From positions 1-54,897 of the forward strand of contig JAAWDM010000006.1 of NCBI GenBank assembly GCA_022793795.1: a DNA stretch of 54,897 bases, in the 5' to 3' direction. Shown piece by piece: positions 42,365 through 50,580 of this stretch. The DNA comes from Bacillota bacterium (GTDB lineage: Bacteria; Bacillota; Clostridia; Peptostreptococcales; Anaerovoracaceae). Each line of letters begins with the position of its first letter. Within the stretch, counting starts at the first letter, position 1. The translations under genes were made by a program, and so were the position numbers. The notes beneath the pieces are model-generated. The model saw only the letters and a program-made list of their open reading frames with translations, was not told the DNA's origin and ran no database searches.

Positions 42365-42855
42365 TGGCTTGGACTTGGGAAAAATATTTAGAGCTATTAC
42401 AGGATTTAAGCAGTGTTTTCCAACAGTTGACCCAGGTTGAACGGGAAAAGACCCAGGCAGTGTGTCAGGGGAACCTGAATTTGGTGGATGAATGTATTCG
42501 TAAGGAGCAGGCATTGTCGCTGAATCTGCGAGGTAGTGATCAGAAACGGGAAGAAGCGCTTAAGGAACTGGGGATTGAAAATGTAAAACTTTCTCAGCTG
42601 GCCATGCATGCTCCAGAGTCTTTACAGATAGAAACACGGCGGATTGCAGAAGAAACACTGCGACAATATAGATTGCTTCAGACTGCTAATAAAGTAGCGC
42701 AGGATACCTTAGAGTGTAATTTGAGGGAAATTGATAAGGTCATTGCTATGAGCCAGCAGAGCGGCGAAACTGCAAGCCCTACTAACGAAAACGAAAATGC
42801 GGCGGCAGAAGAAGCAAAAGATATGCCGCATAAAATTACGGATTTTAGAGTTTAA
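42364..42855 (+). CDS. flgN: FlgN-type chaperone for FlgK/FlgL
   Basis: The 163-residue helical protein fits FlgN: WEKYLELLQDLSSVFQQLTQ, IRKEQALSLNLRGSDQKR, RIAEETLRQYRLLQTANKVA. It would deliver the hook-filament junction proteins encoded just downstream. The last 35 residues (AENAA-type, Glu/Asn-rich) are disordered. ATG 42364 overlaps the flgM stop. Confidence 0.85.
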   Translation: MAWTWEKYLELLQDLSSVFQQLTQVEREKTQAVCQGNLNLVDECIRKEQALSLNLRGSDQKREEALKELGIENVKLSQLAMHAPESLQIETRRIAEETLRQYRLLQTANKVAQDTLECNLREIDKVIAMSQQSGETASPTNENENAAAEEAKDMPHKITDFRV

Positions 42856-42891
42856 CAGCGCTCCAAAGAGAGCGAAAGAAGGGAGACTATT

Positions 42892-44895
42892 ATGCCTGTA
42901 ATCGGTACTTTTGGTTCTTTCACCGCAGCGCGCCTGGGCATTTATAATTCGCAGGCGGCGATGAATGTGACTGGAAATAATGTAGCTAATATAAATACGC
43001 CGGGATACACTCGTCAGAGACCAGAGATTCGTTCTCTTTATGGGGGCGGTGTAGATAAATTTTATAGCAACCTGAGTTTGAATATAGGCTATGGCGCTTT
43101 GATTGAAAATGTAACCCAGGCCAGGGATCCATATTTGGATATTCGTTTTCGTAACGAACAATCTCATTTGGGTGAAACGGAAGCCCTACTTAAGGGCTAT
43201 AAGGAAATTGCCAGTGTTTTGGATGAGGTCGGCAAAGGTGACGATGAGTTTGGTATGATCGAACATCAGCTCAACGAGATCATTGCCCTTTTGCAAAACC
43301 TTTCGTTGGAGTCCGGCTCCCAGGATGCAGATACAGTGCTGAGAGCTTCTGCAAGTTCCCTGGCTACATTGATGAACAGTTATGCTAACAAACTGGATCA
43401 AGTGATGACAGATACCCAGGATGAATTAAAGAGCGAAGTGGACAGCGTGAATACTACGCTGGTAAAAATTCGTGAACTTAACGATACCATTAGAAAAGCT
43501 AGTTTGTGCGGTGATAATGCCCTTGAGCTTAGGGATGAAAGAAACGTATTGATTGATGAGCTTTCCAAGAAGATGGCTATTGATGTGACTTATTCTGAAG
43601 AACGAATTGATCAATATAGTTCTGTGGAGAAGTTAACCATCACCATGAAGGGTACCAATATCAAGTTGGTAGATGGGATCTATGGCGCAAAGGTAACGAT
43701 GTTGCCATTTAAGGAAAATATAGAATCAATGCCATATATGGGACCGAATAATGTGGCGACTTCTGACGCGGATAAGGCCATTAGACTACAGGATGGTACT
43801 TTAGCAAAGAATCCTGCATACGACCCTGATGCGAAGAGATTTACCTTGTCTGACGGTACGCAGACCGACGATGAAATGGAGGCGTGGGCAGATAATCGTT
43901 ATCTATTGCAGGTTGAGGCGTTAAGAGATGCGAAAGGCCGCTATCAGCGGAAAGAGGGGAAAGAGGTTACTGAGTCGTCGCCGCTAGGGGACAATGATCT
44001 GGTAGGGGGCTTACAGGCTCTCCGTGAACTCTTAACAGAGGAAGGGGAATTTGCCAGTATTGATGATTTGAATGTGGACCCTGCGGCTGCAACGAAACGA
44101 GGAATTCCATATTACCAAAGATCAATGGATGCATTGGCACAAAAACTGGCAGAAGTATTCAATAGAGCTAATACTATGGATCCATCTATCGTCTTTGAGA
44201 TGGACGGAGGGGATTTTGTAGATAAGGATGGAAATCCAATCGTTGTAAATGTTACCGGTGCAGATGGAAATCCGTTGACTGCTGACGATCTGAAAAAAGA
44301 GGAGAATTTTGCTCTGTTGCAAGATTTTCTGATAAACAATGGCGGTGTATTGAAAAAGGAATATGCCAACTATAACGGCGGACCGCTGTTTAGCAGTAGA
44401 GGAGATCAGAATAACCCGAATGGAATTACAGCTTCTAATATTACCATTTCTAAGGGATGGCAGGAAGGTAGTATCCGTGTGCTGAATACCACCAAAGGCG
44501 GAGAACTCAGACAGGATGGAAATTGGTATTATCCTACCACTGCTACTGATAATATTGACCATATCATTACAGAATTGAAGAAGGATCAAAGTTATGTTAC
44601 CAAGGATGTGGTAGGCGATGCAGTGGAATCCACTTATTTTAAGGGTAGTTTCCGAGAATTTTTCACTCAGATGAGCCACGCTTTGGCTGCTGACATGAAG
44701 GAAACCCAGGTGATTTATGAAAATCATAACATCACATCTTTAGACTTAGACGACAGCAGAGCCAGCGTATCCAGTGTAGACCTAAATGAAGAAGCAACTA
44801 ATATGATGCAGTTCCAACGCTCTTATCAGGCTGCATGTCAGCTTTTAACTACATTGGATTCCATGTTGGATAAACTGATTAACGGCACGATTTAG
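42892..44895 (+). CDS. flgK: Hook-filament junction protein FlgK (HAP1)
   Basis: The 667-residue product has the FlgK head (RLGIYNSQAAMNVTGNNVAN, INTPGYTRQR), coiled D1 part (LNDTIRKASLCGDNALELRD) and tail (LDDSRASVSSVDLNEEATNM, FQRSYQAACQLLTTLDSMLD). The middle is enlarged by about 150 residues compared with the usual 450-550. GGGAG precedes ATG 42892. Confidence 0.95.
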   Translation: MPVIGTFGSFTAARLGIYNSQAAMNVTGNNVANINTPGYTRQRPEIRSLYGGGVDKFYSNLSLNIGYGALIENVTQARDPYLDIRFRNEQSHLGETEALLKGYKEIASVLDEVGKGDDEFGMIEHQLNEIIALLQNLSLESGSQDADTVLRASASSLATLMNSYANKLDQVMTDTQDELKSEVDSVNTTLVKIRELNDTIRKASLCGDNALELRDERNVLIDELSKKMAIDVTYSEERIDQYSSVEKLTITMKGTNIKLVDGIYGAKVTMLPFKENIESMPYMGPNNVATSDADKAIRLQDGTLAKNPAYDPDAKRFTLSDGTQTDDEMEAWADNRYLLQVEALRDAKGRYQRKEGKEVTESSPLGDNDLVGGLQALRELLTEEGEFASIDDLNVDPAAATKRGIPYYQRSMDALAQKLAEVFNRANTMDPSIVFEMDGGDFVDKDGNPIVVNVTGADGNPLTADDLKKEENFALLQDFLINNGGVLKKEYANYNGGPLFSSRGDQNNPNGITASNITISKGWQEGSIRVLNTTKGGELRQDGNWYYPTTATDNIDHIITELKKDQSYVTKDVVGDAVESTYFKGSFREFFTQMSHALAADMKETQVIYENHNITSLDLDDSRASVSSVDLNEEATNMMQFQRSYQAACQLLTTLDSMLDKLINGTI

Positions 44896-44929
44896 CGATG
44901 CATAAGGTTTGAAATGAGGAGGAATGAGA

Positions 44930-46111
44930 ATGGGATTTCGTATCACTACAAATATGGTAGTAAATAAATACCAATACAATTTGATGAAGTCCAACGGAAA
45001 ATTAAGCAAGGCCATTGAGACCGCTTCCACGAAGCGAAATTTCAATCGTTATGCAGAAGATCCGATTGCAGCATCCAAAGCGTTTAAACTGCGCCGTGAA
45101 TATTATGATGCTTCCAGCCAACTCGCCAATAATGAGACGGTGAGCAAGCGTTTTAACAATGCTTGGGGTACTCTGGGCGGGATTCAAGATGACTTGGAAA
45201 AGTTATATATCAATGACACCATTCGTGGGGCCAATGATGCCACAGGGTCAGCCAGAAGAGAACTGGGAACGCAGCTCAAAGCTCTGGCAGAGTCAGTTGT
45301 AGAGAGTATGAATACGCAGTATGGAGACCGCTATGTCTTTGGCGGTGAGGATTCATTAAACGTGCCATTCGTATGGAGTGAGGATGGAAAAACTCTGTAT
45401 TATAGGGGTATTGATGTGAATCTGGGCAGTGTGCCAAAACCATTTTTACCAGATGAGCAACACTATATTACCGACGATTATCCAGATGGAACCACCAATC
45501 CGGAATATCTGGCGGCAATGGATCAATATAATGAAGACTTGGACGCGTATAATAAGGATCAGGAACTTTTAGAAAAATACGGTCCCATGATAGATAAACT
45601 TTCAAAAGATGACCATATGTATATCGATTTGGGTCTGGGTATGGCAGAGAACGAAGACGGTAAGCTGATTGAAAGTACCGCCTTTGATAGTTCTATACCA
45701 GGTATCAATGCCATCGGATATGGTACTGATGAGGATGGACTTCCTAACAATCTGGCTGTTATTCTGAAGGAAATGGGTGAAATTTTCAGTAGATGCAGTG
45801 ATAAGGATGGGAAATATGCTTCCGATGAGGATGAAGCAAGATATAAGGCGTTGTTCGGCAAACTGGAGGATGCGAAAGCAAAGCTGGATAATGCATATAC
45901 AGAGATTGCGGCCCAAGATACTTTCCTGAAATCCAATGGCGTTCGGCTTACAGATGTAAAAGATTCCTTGAATCAATCGGTTGTCGAGTTGGAACAGGTG
46001 GATTTGGCAGATGCTTTTCAGAATTATCTGTGGGAGCAGATGTGCTATAATTCAGCATTAAAGATTGGTTCACAGTTATTGAGCCCAAGCTTACTGGATT
46101 ACATGAACTAA
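44930..46111 (+). CDS. flgL: Hook-filament junction protein FlgL (HAP3)
   Basis: The 393-residue product starts GFRITTNMVVNKYQYNLMKS, has RYAEDPIAASKAFKLR and YGDRYVFGGEDS, and ends with a flagellin-like helix (LEQVDLADAFQNYLWEQMCY). ATG 44930 is preferred to ATG 44924 because GAGGAGG ends one base before the latter. It follows flgK by 34 bases. Confidence 0.94.
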   Translation: MGFRITTNMVVNKYQYNLMKSNGKLSKAIETASTKRNFNRYAEDPIAASKAFKLRREYYDASSQLANNETVSKRFNNAWGTLGGIQDDLEKLYINDTIRGANDATGSARRELGTQLKALAESVVESMNTQYGDRYVFGGEDSLNVPFVWSEDGKTLYYRGIDVNLGSVPKPFLPDEQHYITDDYPDGTTNPEYLAAMDQYNEDLDAYNKDQELLEKYGPMIDKLSKDDHMYIDLGLGMAENEDGKLIESTAFDSSIPGINAIGYGTDEDGLPNNLAVILKEMGEIFSRCSDKDGKYASDEDEARYKALFGKLEDAKAKLDNAYTEIAAQDTFLKSNGVRLTDVKDSLNQSVVELEQVDLADAFQNYLWEQMCYNSALKIGSQLLSPSLLDYMN

Positions 46112-46182
46112 TTTCAATTAACATATATACCATGATAAGGGCAAGGAGCGCCGGTTAAGATGAAAGGAGAGTGCATTACATC

Positions 46183-46833
46183 ATGAAACCATTGATTGAA
46201 ATTACTACAGTTCCTATACAAGTTGAGATGAAAACGACCAATGCAAAATTGGAGTATGTACGTGGAACCGCCGAGATGGAGGTTTCCCGAGAGCAACAAG
46301 GAAAGGTAAGTATTAAAGGACGTCCCATTAAAGTTAGCATGGATACCTTTGAGTCTAGAGGCGAGGTTACACCTACCCTTGCCCGTTCACAGAAACTATC
46401 GGTTTCTAATGGGAATGGACAGACGTCGACTTACACAGCAACTGCCAGCTATAATCAGGGACAGTTGCTCTTAAAGGCCCAGATGGGGACTAATTTCTCA
46501 TTGCAGATGACAGGGGGTGTGGCCATGGATCGTGAAATGAGCGCCATTATGACAGATAATGCCATGGAGAATAATGGGGCAGGATATATGACAATGCCGA
46601 TTGAAGGGGTTTCTGAATTTGCTTTAAGTGAAGGAGAAATGAATATTCGATATGAGATGGATAAGCTGTGTATCGACTGGAAAATGAATCAGGGTGAATT
46701 CGAATTTACGCCAGGAGATATTGAGTTTATCGTAACTCAGCGTCCAGAGGTTATTGTAAAATATATAGGGGAGCCGCTTTATGTACCGCCTTCAGCTGAT
46801 CCAAATTATGAACCGGTGGATGTGACGGTTTAA
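46183..46833 (+). CDS. YviE-like DUF6470 protein
   Basis: The 216-residue product begins PLIEITTVPIQVEMKTTNAK and ends with FEFTPGDIEFIVTQRPEVIV, typical of the DUF6470 family, whose Bacillus member yviE also lies between flgL and fliW. Function is unknown. ATG 46183 is taken because AAAGGAG lies 13 bases before it and almost touches the alternative GTG 46171. Confidence 0.82.
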   Translation: MKPLIEITTVPIQVEMKTTNAKLEYVRGTAEMEVSREQQGKVSIKGRPIKVSMDTFESRGEVTPTLARSQKLSVSNGNGQTSTYTATASYNQGQLLLKAQMGTNFSLQMTGGVAMDREMSAIMTDNAMENNGAGYMTMPIEGVSEFALSEGEMNIRYEMDKLCIDWKMNQGEFEFTPGDIEFIVTQRPEVIVKYIGEPLYVPPSADPNYEPVDVTV

Positions 46834-46855
46834 TTTGAAACAAGGAGGAGATGCC

Positions 46856-47311
46856 ATGTTCATACAAACGAAATATTTCGGGCAGATTGCGTGTAAGGAA
46901 GAGGAACGCTTGCTATTTCCGAAAGGTTTGTTTGGATTCGAGGATGAAAGGGATTTTTTGCTTTTGCCCTTTCATGGTAGTGCAGGGACTTTGTTATGTT
47001 TTCAGAGCATGGCAACTCCAGCGCTGGCCTTTGTGGGAATCAACCCATTTGCTTTAAAGCCGGATTATGCACCGGAATTGACAGAAGAGGAACTTGCACA
47101 GCTTCATGTGAAGGAAAGCGAGGAATTGAGTTTCTATACGCTGTGTGCTGTACGAGAGCCTGTGGCCAATAGTACCGTCAATCTCCGCTGTCCCATTGCG
47201 GTGAATGAGGAGACCCGTGAAGCCATGCAGGTGATTTTGGATACGGAAATATATCAGATGCGTCACCTCTTATCGGAGTTAAGCAAGGGAGAGGGGGACG
47301 ATCTATGCTGA
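46856..47311 (+). CDS. fliW: Flagellar assembly factor FliW
   Basis: The 151-residue beta-barrel protein has [34 protein letters not shown], the [15 protein letters not shown] stretch and [18 protein letters not shown]. FliW binds newly made flagellin or CsrA, so free flagellin releases CsrA onto the flagellin mRNA. ATG 46856 follows AAGGAGG. It overlaps csrA by 7 bases. Confidence 0.95.
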   Translation: MFIQTKYFGQIACKEEERLLFPKGLFGFEDERDFLLLPFHGSAGTLLCFQSMATPALAFVGINPFALKPDYAPELTEEELAQLHVKESEELSFYTLCAVREPVANSTVNLRCPIAVNEETREAMQVILDTEIYQMRHLLSELSKGEGDDLC

Positions 47312-47538
47312 TTTTGCAGCGTAAAATAGGAGAGTCCCTATTGATTGGCGAGGATATTTCCATTCAAGTGCTTTCAATAGAGGCCGGTCGTGTGCGCCTT
47401 GCTATTGAAGCGCCTAAAGAACTTTCGATTCTTCGAAGTGAATTGCGAGTCGCAGCGGATAGCAATCGGGAGGCAGCGGAAGAGGGAGTGTCTCCGATGG
47501 CCCTTTTAGATATTTTAGGAAAAGGAAATAAGAAGTAG
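47305..47538 (+). CDS. csrA: Carbon storage regulator CsrA
   Basis: The 77-residue RNA-binding dimer starts [20 protein letters not shown] and includes the [20 protein letters not shown] stretch; the RNA-contact positions (LxRK.GExI and VxIxRxE-like) are present, with SELR in place of REEI-type residues. The likely target is the GGA-loop hairpin in the flagellin leader and perhaps the flgM leader. It is translationally coupled to fliW. Confidence 0.95.
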   Translation: MLILQRKIGESLLIGEDISIQVLSIEAGRVRLAIEAPKELSILRSELRVAADSNREAAEEGVSPMALLDILGKGNKK

Positions 47539-47547
47539 CTGATACTG

Positions 47548-47576
47548 ACTGTCTCAACCGTGTTGGGGCAGTTTTT
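47548..47576 (+). terminator. Terminator of the flgM operon
   Basis: ACTGTCTCAA pairs with TTGGGGCAGT, with wobbles, followed by five T. Confidence 0.85.
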
Positions 47577-47584
47577 GATTCTTC

Positions 47585-47638
47585 AAAAAGGGGTTGCCGC
47601 TCCTGACTCAATGAGTCGGATGTGCGACAACCCCCTTT
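47585..47638 (-). terminator. Terminator of the parA-comFB unit
   Basis: On the minus strand GGGGGTTG pairs with CAACCCC, with an inner GACTC/GAGTC helix, followed by five T. It lies back to back with the csrA terminator between the convergent units. Confidence 0.85.
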
Positions 47639-47657
47639 AAATTCAGATAAAATCAGT

Positions 47658-48584
47658 TTAACGTGATGGGTCGTGATGAGGTCTTTTCATGACTGTTCTG
47701 CATGCCCTTGTAAGTTGGGTTGATATGACGGAATCGTACATATTCTCGTAAACAGACAGCTTTGGTAAAGGTTCGCCTTCGCGAATGACCGCATATCTTG
47801 GCGGCAGGTTGGTCAGCGTAAGAGCCTTCACATCAGCAGTACAACGTGGACAGTCGCATAGACCAAAGAGTTTCATATAAAGAGGAACCTTTTCTTCAAC
47901 CAATTCCAGCATGACATTGATACACTTTAAGGCAGGCACCAGATTAACTTGGTCTGCGGGCTCTTCGATAACCTCCTCCTCAATTTGCTGATCCTGTTCA
48001 ATTTGATTGGAAGTTTCGTTAGCTGGACGAAATGCAGTCTGCTCGGCAGATTCAAGAGCATCAACGGATAAATCTGGTTCAGGGGTAGAAACTTCTGTAG
48101 TATCTACTACCTCTGTGGTTTCTACAGCATTTGGAATTTCTTCTTCGTCACTAACTTCTATTGCTTCAGCGACTTCCGGTTCTGTAATCTGAACAGAAAC
48201 AGTTAAATCAGCAGCCGGAGTCTCTGATTTTGCGACAATGTGTTTGGTCTCCTGTTCAAGTTCATCTGTCAGAGCCTGCAAAATTTGTTCTGACAGGACG
48301 TCGTTGTTGCTGCTGGCCACATCGACAATGGGAGATACCAGGGGTTGCTGCGGTGTAGTAAGGTTTGATTGAGGGATTACCTCAGACTGTATGACATTGG
48401 ATTGGGCCGGAGTTTGTGTAATGAATTGGGCCGAGTCAGACAGTTTTACTTCCTCGCTTTGGGGCTGTTGCGGAATCAATTCCGGCATGATAGGGTCCTG
48501 GGTAGCAGCCTGAGGCGGGTTTGCAATTAGATTGAGAACGTGAGCCGTCTTTGAACTTTTGCCGCTTTTCTTCTTAGCCATCAT
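47658..48584 (-). CDS. ComFB-domain protein with long disordered arm
   Basis: The 308-residue product has a basic N-terminus (MMAKKKSGKSSK), about 200 residues of acidic, Glu/Pro/Thr/Val-rich disordered sequence, and a C-terminal ComFB domain (about 215-305): LKCINVMLELVEEKVPLYMK, the cysteine motif C243-x-C245-x2-C248, ADVKALTLTNLPPRYAV. Bacillus ComFB binds zinc through cysteines, and cyanobacterial ComFB proteins have been reported as cyclic dinucleotide receptors. It overlaps the end of parA (stop/start within 4 bases), so the two are coupled. The basic N-terminal patch resembles the short arms with which ParB-type partners stimulate ParA (inference). Confidence 0.75.
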   Translation of the reverse strand: MMAKKKSGKSSKTAHVLNLIANPPQAATQDPIMPELIPQQPQSEEVKLSDSAQFITQTPAQSNVIQSEVIPQSNLTTPQQPLVSPIVDVASSNNDVLSEQILQALTDELEQETKHIVAKSETPAADLTVSVQITEPEVAEAIEVSDEEEIPNAVETTEVVDTTEVSTPEPDLSVDALESAEQTAFRPANETSNQIEQDQQIEEEVIEEPADQVNLVPALKCINVMLELVEEKVPLYMKLFGLCDCPRCTADVKALTLTNLPPRYAVIREGEPLPKLSVYENMYDSVISTQLTRACRTVMKRPHHDPSR

Positions 48585-49393
48585 TTACCCTCCTGCACTG
48601 GCTTCTCTTCTGCACTGCGAGGAGGAAGATTAGAAGCGTAATGTTTTAAAATTTCATCAACCAGGTCCTGAAAATCGATGGCTGGTTTGGAACTAGGCGC
48701 ATAGACCAGAACGCTTTCACCATGGGCTGGCGCTTCGGCAACAGATACGCTGGTACGGATTTTCACCTGGAATACGCGGCTGCTCATTTGCTGAGCGATC
48801 TGTTCCGAAAGCTCAAGAACCTCCTGATTCAAATTAAATCGCGGATTGAATTTGTTTAATAGAATACCTAAAACCGCTAGATTAGGGTTATAAAAACGAC
48901 GAACCGTATCAATGGTCTCCCGAATCTGAGCGATACCAAGCAAACTTAGAATCTCCGGAGCCATTGGAATGATTAGACCGTCGGAGGCCACATAGGCGTT
49001 TACTGTAAGTATATTTAGAGAAGGCGGGGTATCGACAATAATAAAATCGTACTGCTCCTTTAACTCCTCCAATAGATTTTTTAATATAAATTCTCGTCCC
49101 GGCCGATTAAATTCCAAATCGGCGCCGGAAAGTAAAATATTGGAAGGTAGAATATCACCAGCTTCGGTGGATACGATGACTTCCTGAACGGGCAGTGTTC
49201 CTTTCATGACATCATAAATTGTGGAACAATTATCAATGTCTAGTCCCATACAAAAACCTAGACTCCCCTGGGGGTCTAAATCAATACCTAATACGCGATA
49301 ATTTCGTTGATGGAGAGCGACCAGTAAAGCAGAAGAAATGGTTGTTTTCCCTACGCCGCCCTTTTGATTGGTTACAGTGATGACAGTTGACAA
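48581..49393 (-). CDS. ParA/Soj-family ATPase in the flagellar locus
   Basis: The 270-residue product has the deviant Walker A KGGVGKTT (residues 11-18), LDLDPQGSLGF-type switch I (DLDPQG), the DTPPSLNILTVNA switch II and the ParA signature YVASDGLIIPMAPEILSLLG. It is of chromosomal Soj/orphan ParA type, not FlhG: no DQAxxLR activation peptide and no FlhF gene nearby. No parB or parS-like palindrome is beside it. Such ATPases position cargo over the nucleoid or at poles; the coupled ComFB-domain protein is its likely partner. TTG 49393 starts it, with GAGGAGGG 6 bases upstream. Confidence 0.9.
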   Translation of the reverse strand: MSTVITVTNQKGGVGKTTISSALLVALHQRNYRVLGIDLDPQGSLGFCMGLDIDNCSTIYDVMKGTLPVQEVIVSTEAGDILPSNILLSGADLEFNRPGREFILKNLLEELKEQYDFIIVDTPPSLNILTVNAYVASDGLIIPMAPEILSLLGIAQIRETIDTVRRFYNPNLAVLGILLNKFNPRFNLNQEVLELSEQIAQQMSSRVFQVKIRTSVSVAEAPAHGESVLVYAPSSKPAIDFQDLVDEILKHYASNLPPRSAEEKPVQEGK

Positions 49394-49483
49394 TAGAAAC
49401 CCTCCTCAAAATGAAAATGTGTATTATGCGATATTACATACAGAAACTTAAAAAACAATCACTCGTCTAAAATAAAAAGCCAA

Positions 49484-49511
49484 ATTATACATAGACTTTC
49501 ATGGCTTTCAA
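49484..49511 (-). promoter_or_regulatory. Sigma-A promoter of parA-comFB
   Basis: On the minus strand TTGAAA (49511-49506), 16 bases, TATAAT (49489-49484). The transcript would start near 49477, leaving about 85 bases of leader. Confidence 0.6.
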
Positions 49512-49749
49512 AGCTGTACCAACTTGCCTTTGAACGAGAACTTTTTTCCCTCTTTACTATACTATCTCATAGGAATAAAGTCAAGCTATTTCAAAGCATA
49601 CCGGTGGAGAAAAGCCAAGGATTGGAGATTTGATACGGTTGAAGACCCGTTTATTAAGAAGAAAAAGGAGGATAAAAAATAAGAGGAAAAAAATTTTGAA
49701 AAAAGAATTTTTTGCCATGCATAATAACACAAGAAAGTGGAATTTTGCA

Positions 49750-49778
49750 TTGACGCAAGTGGGATTTGCTGGTATAAT
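49750..49778 (+). promoter_or_regulatory. Sigma-A promoter of the fliE operon
   Basis: TTGACG (49750-49755), 17 bases, TATAAT (49773-49778), a strong match. Transcription should begin near 49785, about 405 bases before fliE. Confidence 0.8.
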
Positions 49779-49784
49779 TATTTC

Positions 49785-50191
49785 ACTAATAATACTGAAT
49801 TGTTTCAGACATTTGTTTTATATGCGTCACTATCTAGGGTCAAGTCATTCTACCTTTCTTAACATAGGATATAGTTGTTTTTCATATCCTAAACATGACA
49901 TAGAATAATAGAGAAGATACAAGCAAATTAACACAGAGGATGTGATAGAAATGATTTTTTTTAGCACGATGAAACAGATACATTCCGGTATTACGACAAC
50001 TAGTCGCTGTTGTAGTCTTATTTTGGATGAAGACGTCACATATAAGCAAAAAGGCGGCAAAGATAAGATAGTTATTTAAGAGGGGCAGGACAGAACGGTT
50101 TTTTTCTTGGATTTTGAAAGAAGAAGGAAGAGAGACAAACAGTTTTTTTGTGCCTATTTTTGATTTTAACTGTAAAGTGAGGACTATAAAT
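49785..50191 (+). other. Long leader upstream of fliE
   Basis: About 400 bases of AT-rich leader with no terminator and no riboswitch consensus that I recognise. It contains a possible 42-codon ORF (49951-50079). Confidence 0.5.
49951..50079 (+). CDS. Possible 42-aa leader ORF
   Basis: ATG 49951, with GAGGA about 11 bases upstream, opens 42 codons (MIFFSTMKQIHSGITTTSRC, then CSLILDEDVTYKQKGGKDKI) ending at TAA 50077. No family is recognised. It lies in the fliE leader and could be a leader peptide or chance. Confidence 0.25.
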   Translation: MIFFSTMKQIHSGITTTSRCCSLILDEDVTYKQKGGKDKIVI

Positions 50192-50503
50192 ATGAGCGAT
50201 TTGGCAACGCGGCCGATAGAAGCATTATGGCAGACTTTTCCGACCATGGAAGAGCAGAAGACAGAAAATGAGAACCTGATAGGTGCGGGATTTGCTGATA
50301 TTTTTAAATCGGCCATTGAGAATGTGCGAGCGACAGACGATGAGAAGAATAAAGCAGAATATCTGTTGGCTACAGGACAGCTTGATAATCCGGCGGAACT
50401 TACCATTGCCGCTACCAAGGCGGCTACAGCGGTGAGTTTATTGGTGCAACTGAGAAACAAGGCGCTGGATGCATATAACGAATTGATGCGAATCAATATA
50501 TAA
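50192..50503 (+). CDS. fliE: Hook-basal body protein FliE
   Basis: The 103-residue product has the FliE end: GFADIFKSAIENVRATDDEK, LATGQLDNPAELTIAATKAA, VSLLVQLRNKALDAYNELMR. FliE links the MS ring to the rod. ATG 50192 with GTGAGGA 8 bases upstream is preferred to the longer frame from 50114, whose first 26 residues are not FliE-like. In most Firmicutes it follows flgB-flgC; here it heads a separate operon. Confidence 0.92.
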   Translation: MSDLATRPIEALWQTFPTMEEQKTENENLIGAGFADIFKSAIENVRATDDEKNKAEYLLATGQLDNPAELTIAATKAATAVSLLVQLRNKALDAYNELMRINI

Positions 50504-50580
50504 GATCGGCAGTAGCCCAGAGTTATAACAGAGATGTAGAGTAAGTACGGAAGAGATAGAGAGAATCCGGAGGATTTGGA

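Noticed and set aside
48581-49393. ParA gene as FlhG/YlxH
   Set aside because: No FlhG activation helix, no flhF beside it and a Soj-like signature; placement in the flagellar locus alone does not make it FlhG.
49630-49908. Plus-strand ORF of 92 codons upstream of fliE
   Set aside because: It contains the strong promoter at 49750-49778, starts in a lysine/arginine run from AAA/AGA-rich DNA and has no ribosome site.
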